Assembly: GCA_902783515.1 (NCBI GenBank)
Contig: CACZRK010000102.1
Location: 1-6,454, forward strand
Reading direction: 5' to 3'
Length of the DNA: 6,454 nt
From: an uncultured Coriobacteriaceae bacterium
Lineage (GTDB): Bacteria > Actinomycetota > Coriobacteriia > Coriobacteriales > UMGS124
Both the position numbers and the translations under genes were made by a program. The notes below the pieces were generated by a model. It made no database searches and was not told the origin of the DNA. It was given only the letters and a program-made list of their open reading frames with translations. Shown here one piece after another: positions 1 through 5,400 of the stretch; position 1 is the stretch's first letter; each line of letters starts with the position of its first letter.

Positions 1-42
1 ATTCGTGAACATAACTATTTTGTTTCATAAGGAGGGGAAAAT

Positions 43-87
43 ATGAAAAATATGAAACGATTCTATGCTCTTTTGAGCTTAATTTAA
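43..87 (+). CDS. Possible 14-residue leader peptide or truncated signal-peptide remnant
   Basis: A strong Shine-Dalgarno, AAGGAGGGG at 29-37, lies 5 bases before ATG at 43. The frame reads MKNMKRFYALLSLI and stops at TAA 85-87. The peptide is basic then hydrophobic, like the start of a signal peptide, and its codons are AT-rich, unlike every other gene here. It could be a translated leader peptide, the start of a secreted-protein gene broken by a stop or recombination, or the edge of foreign DNA. Its own promoter is not visible and would lie left of the window. The ribosome site is convincing by eye; a function is not. I do not recognise the peptide. Confidence 0.3.
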   Translation: MKNMKRFYALLSLI

Positions 88-92
88 TTTGC

Positions 93-120
93 TTGACTTT
101 TTGAGCAAGCATTTTATAGT
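93..120 (+). promoter_or_regulatory. Sigma-70-type promoter of the antiporter-alkyltransferase operon
   Basis: The -35 box TTGACT (93-98) and -10 box TATAGT (115-120) are separated by 16 bases, close to the ideal sigma-70 arrangement. They sit at the end of the AT-rich head, just before the GC-rich leader. Transcription would be expected to start near base 127. An inverted repeat, TGCTTG (90-95) and CAAGCA (106-111), spans the -35 box and most of the spacer and could be an operator, though it is short. The first plus-strand gene downstream is the antiporter at 239, so this is its likely promoter. Confidence 0.6.
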
Positions 121-126
121 TCGAGT

Positions 127-238
127 GTGGCCCCGTTAGTCCCACCACCCGGACAGGAACGAGGCCACGCGGCGTCCGCGCCCGTGGCCTCTTTTGCTAC
201 GTGGCCCCACGCGGGTGCCCACGCCGAAGGGCCACGCC
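127..238 (+). promoter_or_regulatory. Structured 5' leader of the antiporter operon, candidate attenuator or riboswitch-like element
   Basis: This leader of about 112 bases runs from the predicted transcription start to the antiporter ATG. It holds GTGGCC at 127-132, 184-189 and 201-206, and the complement GGCCAC at 163-168 and 230-235. Three competing pairings follow: 127-132 with 163-168 (antiterminator-like); 161-169 with 183-191 (terminator-like, then four T); and 200-207 with 229-236 (8 perfect pairs that cover the end of the Shine-Dalgarno and the spacer before ATG 239). Mutually exclusive stems ending in a terminator and a masked ribosome site are the usual plan of a cis-regulatory RNA. 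I do not recognise a known riboswitch class. GC-rich sequence makes chance pairing more likely. Confidence 0.35.
161..195 (+). terminator. Intrinsic-terminator-like hairpin inside the antiporter leader
   Basis: GAGGCCACG (161-169) pairs perfectly with CGTGGCCTC (183-191), giving a 9-bp GC-rich stem with a 13-base loop, followed directly by TTTT (192-195). Inside the loop, GCGG (169-172) could instead pair with CCGC (176-179). The hairpin lies between the promoter at 93-120 and the start codon at 239, so if real it would act as an attenuator of the operon. The T-run is short, so termination may be partial. It could also terminate transcripts entering from left of the window. Confidence 0.45.
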
Positions 239-1834
239 ATGGAAGCAGCGCTCGTATCCCTCACCGTCATCATGCTCGTCGCGTTCCTCGCGCCGCTCCT
301 CGCGAGCCTCGTGCCCGGTCGCACGATCCCCGAGGTCGTGTTCCTGGTCTTCGCCGGCGCGATCCTCGGGCCGCACCTGCTCGGCGTCATCCAGACCGGC
401 AGCGACGCGATCAGCATCCTCTCCGAGCTCGGCCTGGGCTTTCTCTTCCTGCTCGCCGGCTACGAGATCAACCCGAGCGACCTGCGCGGCCCCATGGGCA
501 GGCACGCGGCGCTCTCGTGGGTCGTGTCGTTTGCCCTTGCGCTCGGGGTCGTCTGGGTCATGCCCGGCGGCGAGGGCTTTGGCGGCATCGCGGGGCTGGC
601 GTTCGCGATCGCGCTGACGACGACCGCCTACGGCACCCTCGCGCCCATCATGCGCGACCGATCCCTGGTCGGCACGCCCGTCGGGAACGTGATCACCGCG
701 TATGGCGCGACGGGTGAGCTCCTGCCGGTGCTCGCGATGGCCTTCCTGCTCTCCGCGCGCTCGGCGGTCGCCACGGCCGTCATCCTCGCCGCCTTCATCG
801 TTCTGTGCGTCGTGCTCGCCCTCATGCCGAAGATCGCCGCGCGCGCCGGCTCGCGCGCCCTGGAGTTCCTGCGCGCGAACGTGGGGGCGGGCTCGCACCC
901 GGTCGTGCGCGCGACCGTGCTCGTGCTTGTGCTGCTCATCGCCGTCTCGGGGCTGTTCGGGCTGGACGTCGTGCTCGGCGCCTTCGCGGCCGGCTTCATC
1001 ATGCGCTCGACGTTCCCGCAGGGCAACGAGGAGCTGGAGAAGCGCATCGAGGCGATGGGCTACGGGTTCTTCATCCCCGTGTTCTTCGTCGTGTCCGGCG
1101 CCGGCATCGACCTGCACGCCGCCGTGGCGAGCCCGCTTGTGCTCGTCGGCTTCATCGTCCTGATCGCCCTGGTCCGCGGCGTCATCGTCTACCTGTCGCT
1201 CAAGGTGAACCCGCTCACGCGCGCCATGACCTGGCGCGAGAAGTTCTCCTGCGCGACCTACTGCTCCATGGCGCTGCCGCTCATCGTCGCCGTGACCTCG
1301 GTCGCCGTGACGGCGGGCGCGATGTCCTCGGAGATGGCGTCGGTGCTGGTGACGGCGGGCGCGATCACGGTCATCCTCGTCCCGTTCATCACGGCGCTCG
1401 TCCGCACCGCCGGCGCGGCGCACCCGGTGGAGGCCGTCAGGGAGATCGCGCACCACGACGCGCCGCTGGGGGAGGTCATCCACAGTCACCAGGCGTCCTT
1501 CGAGGCGGCGCGCCGGCACTTCCACGACGCCGAGCGTGCGGTGCGCGCCAGCGGGCAGCAGCTCTCCAGCGTCGACTACCTCGCGGCGGTCGACACGCGC
1601 TCGGGCGCCTCGATGTCCATGCTGTACGGTCCGTTTGACACGCCCCGCCGTGCGCGCGGTGTCGGTGCCACGGGTGCCGCCAAGGACGCCGTCACGGGTA
1701 CCGCCACGGGTGCCGCCACGGGCGCCTCCGACGGCTCCGCAGAGTCCGGGATGGACGCACCTGCCCCCGCGTCCGATGATGCGTCCGTCGAGAAGCCCGG
1801 CGCGCGCCCTGACGGCGAGGGGCGCGACGCGTGA
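239..1834 (+). CDS. CPA2/Kef-like cation:proton antiporter, membrane protein
   Basis: This 531-residue inner-membrane protein probably exchanges K+ or Na+ for H+. About 12 hydrophobic segments fill residues 5-390. CPA2-like signatures in order are IPEVVFLVFAGAILGP (30-45), ELGLGFLFLLAGYEI (63-77), TTTAYGTLAP (127-136), GATGELLPV (156-164), GAFAAGF (247-253) and FFIPVFFVVSGAGIDL (277-292). At the usual ion-binding segment, where Kef proteins have Gln-Asp and NapA has Asn-Asp, it shows Gly159-Glu160. The cytoplasmic tail (390-531) has no visible RCK/TrkA-N nucleotide domain. It carries a His cluster (405-429) and then a low-complexity Ala/Gly/Thr/Asp end. ATG 239 is chosen because GAAGG (226-230) lies 8 bases upstream and conserved sequence begins soon after; TTG at 194 overlaps the leader hairpin's T-run. 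The ion cannot be told from sequence. The family call is firm, the exact subgroup less so. Confidence 0.85.
   Translation: MEAALVSLTVIMLVAFLAPLLASLVPGRTIPEVVFLVFAGAILGPHLLGVIQTGSDAISILSELGLGFLFLLAGYEINPSDLRGPMGRHAALSWVVSFALALGVVWVMPGGEGFGGIAGLAFAIALTTTAYGTLAPIMRDRSLVGTPVGNVITAYGATGELLPVLAMAFLLSARSAVATAVILAAFIVLCVVLALMPKIAARAGSRALEFLRANVGAGSHPVVRATVLVLVLLIAVSGLFGLDVVLGAFAAGFIMRSTFPQGNEELEKRIEAMGYGFFIPVFFVVSGAGIDLHAAVASPLVLVGFIVLIALVRGVIVYLSLKVNPLTRAMTWREKFSCATYCSMALPLIVAVTSVAVTAGAMSSEMASVLVTAGAITVILVPFITALVRTAGAAHPVEAVREIAHHDAPLGEVIHSHQASFEAARRHFHDAERAVRASGQQLSSVDYLAAVDTRSGASMSMLYGPFDTPRRARGVGATGAAKDAVTGTATGAATGASDGSAESGMDAPAPASDDASVEKPGARPDGEGRDA
1667..1726 (+). repeat. 12-bp tandem repeat in the antiporter tail
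   Basis: Three adjacent 12-bp units (1691-1702, 1703-1714, 1715-1726) share the form GYCACGGGYRCC and encode Val/Ala-Thr-Gly-Thr/Ala in the antiporter's C-terminal tail. An outlying copy precedes them: GCCACGGGTGCCGCC occurs identically at 1667-1681 and 1703-1717, 36 bases apart. Because the unit is a whole number of codons, copy-number change would lengthen or shorten the tail without shifting the frame. Confidence 0.7.
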
Positions 1835-2304
1835 TGGGCGCGTCCCGGGGCGCGGAGCTGCGTGGCGGTGGCATGCGCGGCGACCGCGAGCGCGACGACC
1901 GCGAGCGCGATGACCGCCAGTGCGACGATCGCGCGGGGTTCTTCGACGCCGTGTACGACATGGTTGACCAGATCCCGCGAGGTCGCGTCGCCACGTACGG
2001 GCAGATCGCCCGGCTGGTTGGCTGGCCACGACGGGCACGCTTCGTGGGATACGCCCTGCACGGCAACCCGCGCCCCGGCGTCACGCCGTGCCATCGCGTG
2101 GTCTTCGCGGACGGCTCGCTCGCAAGGGGCTTCGCCTTTGGCGGCGAGGGTGCCCAACGCGCGCTGCTGGAGGCGGAGGGCATCACCTTCTTGCCGGACG
2201 GGCGGGTTGACCTCGCCGCATGTCGCTGGGAGGCTGGTCTGCGGCCGGGCGAAGTCGGAGCACGCCGTGGGGATGCCGATGCCGATGGGCGCGCGTCGCT
2301 CTGA
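1831..2304 (+). CDS. Small O6-alkylguanine-DNA alkyltransferase-like protein (MGMT family)
   Basis: This 157-residue protein, numbered from GTG 1831, resembles the C-terminal DNA-binding and active-site domain of MGMT/Ogt, which moves an alkyl group from guanine O6 to a cysteine. Visible landmarks are TYGQIA with Tyr56, the arginine-finger region ARFVGYALHGNP (Arg70, Asn79), acceptor motif PCHRVV (Cys87, His88, Arg89) and LLEAEGI with Glu116. The acceptor Cys and its Asn-His-Glu network are present, unlike alkyltransferase-like (ATL) proteins, which carry Trp or Ala there. The N-terminal MGMT domain is absent; instead there are about 35 residues including a charged repeat (18-32). GTG 1831 overlaps the antiporter stop as GTGA and lies 8 bases after GAGGGG (1817-1822). 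ATG 1834 and ATG 1873 are alternatives. Overlap implies translational coupling. The family is clear; whether it is a catalytic transferase or a lesion flagger for excision repair is open. Confidence 0.85.
   Translation: MMGASRGAELRGGGMRGDRERDDRERDDRQCDDRAGFFDAVYDMVDQIPRGRVATYGQIARLVGWPRRARFVGYALHGNPRPGVTPCHRVVFADGSLARGFAFGGEGAQRALLEAEGITFLPDGRVDLAACRWEAGLRPGEVGARRGDADADGRASL
1882..1926 (+). repeat. 15-bp tandem repeat near the alkyltransferase N-terminus
   Basis: Three tandem 15-bp copies (1882-1896, 1897-1911, 1912-1926) begin GACCGC and encode Asp-Arg-Glu-Arg-Asp twice and then Asp-Arg-Gln-Cys-Asp; a partial fourth copy (GATCGC) follows. The first two differ at one base and the third has diverged slightly. 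The block lies between the start codon and the conserved domain, and since 15 is a multiple of three, slippage would keep the frame. Confidence 0.8.
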
Positions 2305-2321
2305 CCGCACGGGGGACGCTT

Positions 2322-2383
2322 AAAAAGGGCGCGCGTGCGGTCGCCCCGCAAGGAAAGCCGACCCGTGCGGTCACGCGCGCCCT
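2322..2383 (-). terminator. Intrinsic terminator of the helicase-nuclease gene
   Basis: On the minus strand AGGGCGCGCGTG (2383 to 2372) and CACGCGCGCCCT (2337 to 2326) form a perfect 12-bp stem with a 34-base loop. The last T of the arm plus TTTT (2325-2322) gives a run of five T. It lies about 80 bases past the minus-strand stop codon at 2463-2465. On the plus strand the same stem is followed only by ATTT, so it is stronger for the minus-strand gene. The long loop is unusual, but it holds one arm of the opposing terminator. Confidence 0.6.
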
Positions 2384-2417
2384 ATTTCCGTGCGGCGACC
2401 TCACGGGTCGGTTTTTT
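2358..2417 (+). terminator. Intrinsic terminator of the antiporter-alkyltransferase operon
   Basis: CCGACCCGTG (2358-2367) pairs perfectly with CACGGGTCGG (2402-2411), a 10-bp stem with a 34-base loop, followed by six T (2412-2417). AAA at 2354-2356 can extend the stem into the T-run. It lies 53 bases past the alkyltransferase stop. Its arms interleave with those of the minus-strand terminator at 2322-2383, so the stems cross like a pseudoknot if both form on one RNA. Confidence 0.65.
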
Positions 2418-2462
2418 GTACATCCCGGGCGCCCCGGCGCCCCGCCCTCGCGCGCAGTCGCC

Positions 2463-5400
2463 CTAGCCGCGCGCTGCTCGCGCCTTGCCGTACGCCGCGC
2501 GGATCGTCGCGGCGACCGTCTCGACCTCATCGGCGTCAAAGGCGTACGAGACGACCTGCGGCTCGTCGCTCCCTGCGCCCACGGGCTGCTCGACGCGGAC
2601 GAATCGCAGGTCAATGCCGGCGTATCCCTGACGGAGCGCCGCATAGGCGTAGCAGTGAGCCTGCAGCAGGTGCTTCTCGTGCAGGGACTCGGGGGTGTCG
2701 CGCGACGTGCCTCCCGTCTTGTAGTCCACGATCAGCGCGCGCTGGCTCGCGGCGGGACGGCGCGCGTCGTGGCAGAACAGGTCGATCGAGCCGTTCAGGT
2801 GGAGCGGCTCGCCCTGGGGGCCGATCAGGGTCACGAAGAGCGCGGCCTCGGGCTCAACGGTCGGGTAGGAGAGCGCCTCGACGGCCGCGCTCGAGTCGTG
2901 CCAGCGCCGGAGTGCCGCGACGAGGCGGTCGCGCTGCCCCTCGTCGACCTCCCACGCGTGCATGAGCTGGGACAGGCGCGTCTTGTCGGGCATCGTGAAG
3001 CGGCGCAGGCGCTCCTGCCCCGCTTCACCCGGCGCGGCGACCGGGGCGAGGCGAGCGCGCTCGGCCATCCACTCGCAGGCGGAGTGGAACGCCGAGCCGA
3101 ACGCCGTGCGCCGTCTCTGGGCGGCCCCCATCTCGCCGGGCAGGCCGGCGAGCGCCCGCGCCTCGCCCTTGCCGCCGCCCGTCTCCTCAAGCTCGGCCTC
3201 CTCGCGAGCCGCGTCGGCGAGCGGGGCGACCTCGTCGGGATCGGCCTCCTGCGCGTCAGCCCCGCCCCGCCCGATCATCTCGCCCGGCGTGACCACCGCG
3301 CCCGCATCGGCCGCCGTGCTCGACGAAGCGGTCGGCGTTCCTGTCTCGTTCCTCGGGCCGTCGCCGGCCTCGCCGTACTCCGCGTTGGACAGCGACGAGA
3401 AGGAGAACTCGCTCGCGTGCACCGACGCCGCCGGCATCGCCGTGGGCACGAGGCTTGCGACGCGCACGGGCTCGGGCACGGCCATCGTCTCCTCAACGTC
3501 GCCGGCCTCCACGTTGTCGGCCACCATGTCGGCGTCGTCCAGCGGCTCGGCGAGGTACTCGTCGATCGTGACGTCTCCGACCATCGTGACGCCGTCCTGA
3601 CGGCGCAGGTCGATGCGGCGGCAGTCCGCGGGCGTGCGTCCGCCGAAGGGCGCGGGGCCCTGCTCGGGGAAGTCGCCGGTCTCGCCGACGAGGGCGCGCC
3701 GCAGGTCCTCGATCACCTCGTTGCCGTAGACGGCGCCGGTCTTGGCGGCCGTCTTGGTCCTCTCCAGGTCAAACGCCACGACGAGCAGCTCGCGCGGGCG
3801 GGTCGCCCCCACGTAGAACTTGCGCCGCGTCTCGGCGAGCTCGTCGGCCTGGCTGCGGGCGCGCACGGCGCGGGCGAACTCCTCCGCGCTCTCGGCCTGC
3901 GCGGGGTCGTCGCAGACAACGTCCGCGCCGACGAACTCGGCGGCCTTGGCGAGCTGGTCGCGCAGGTCGTTGGTCGCGAGGTCGCGCATCACGCCGAAGC
4001 CGCCGCGGTCGGCGCTCACGCTGCGGGCGGGGCGCAGCGTGAGGCGCACGACGTCGCCCGAGGTCTGCAGCTCAAGGTTGGTGGCAGGCGAGGCGGTGTC
4101 GTAGAAGTCGGCGAGCGCGACGACGGGGAACTCCAGGCCCTTGGACGCGTGGATGGTCATGACGCGCACCGCGTCGCTCGTCGTGCCGTTCAGGGCGCCC
4201 GGCGCCGTGCGCAGCGTCCCGTCGAACGCCGCGGTCAGCTCCGCGGAGACCGCCGCCATCGCGTGGGCGCCGTCGGAGCCGCGCTCCATCGACCGGGCGA
4301 CGCGGATCGCCTTCAGCACGTTGGCGGCGACGGCCATGCCCTCCGGCCCGCCTGCCTGCAGGCGGTCGAGCCAGCCGGACGCGAGCACGGCGTCGCGCAG
4401 CACGTCGGAAGGGCGCGTTGAGCCGGCGTGTGCGACGGCGTCGAGCATGACCGCCGCCGCGAGCCGGACGCGCGGGGAGGGGTCGCCGTGCGCCACCACC
4501 CAGCGCAGGCCGTCCCAGAGCCGCTGGCGGTCGCACGAGCCGCCGGCGCCGTTGTCGCGCGTCGCCAGACGCAGCAGCTCGTCGGCGCCGAGCGCGAACA
4601 TGCCGCTCGTCAGCACGTCGCGCAGGCTGGCGTCGTCCAGCGGGTTCGCGACGCACGCCGCCAGGTCGCGCACGGCCTGCGCCTCCGCCGCGCGCGTGAA
4701 GATGGAGCCGCCGGCGATGATGCAGGGCACGCCATGGGACCGCAGCGCGTCCGCGTAGACGGCGGCGTTCGCCATGCGGCCGAGCAGGATGACCATGTCG
4801 CCCCAGGCGACCCCGCGCGCGTGCAGCCCGCGGAACCGGCGGCAGATCTCGTGCGCCTCCACGGCGTGGCGCGCGTCGGTCGTGGCGCCGCCGTGCGCGC
4901 ACGTCACGTCCACCACGCTGACGCGCGACAGGTCGGCCGGCAGGGGTGACTCGCGATCCTCGGGCACGCTGAGCGGGATGAACTCGCTGTCCGGCCCGCC
5001 GAAGACGCGCGGCTGGGAGAATACGCGGTTCACGAACGCGATCACGTCGCCGTCCGAGCGGAAGTTGCGCGTGAGCCGCTGGTCGAGCGCACCCGCCTCC
5101 TCGCGCATCCGGCGCTTGTGCGCGCGGTAGGTCGCGACGTCGGCGCCGCGGAAGCGATAGATGCTCTGCTGCGTGTCGCCGACGGTGCACAGCCGCTCGT
5201 GGTTGCGGCCGTCCAGCATGTCGATGATGGCGATCTGCAGCGCGCTCGTGTCCTGGAACTCGTCGACCATCACGAGGCGGAAGCGGTCGCGATACGCCTC
5301 GGCGAGCGCCTCGTTGCCCTCCAGCGCGCGCAGCGTGCGCGTGAGCAGGTCGTTCTGGTCCAGGACCCCGAGCTCGTTCTTGCGACGCTCGAAGATCGCC

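Noticed and set aside
1..120. Antibiotic-resistance leader peptide or transposon end
   Set aside because: The strong ribosome site and short peptide recall such leaders, but I cannot match the peptide to a known one, and no resistance gene or terminal inverted repeat is visible.
194..238. TTG start at 194 that would add 15 residues to the antiporter
   Set aside because: It sits in the T-run of the leader hairpin with no good Shine-Dalgarno, and the added residues are not hydrophobic. ATG 239 has GAAGG at a proper distance.
1667..1726. CRISPR-like array
   Set aside because: The units are 12-bp tandem copies in frame inside a coding region, with no spacers of constant length.
197..2038. Long minus-strand open frame (613 codons) opposite the antiporter
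   Set aside because: It encodes low-complexity Arg/His/Asp/Glu-rich sequence with no recognisable domain, as expected opposite a GC-rich gene. The plus strand has clear family motifs.
2220..4421. Long plus-strand open frame (733 codons) opposite the helicase gene and over the terminators
   Set aside because: It runs through two terminator hairpins and the end of the alkyltransferase, has no domain motifs, and is a shadow of the helicase gene.
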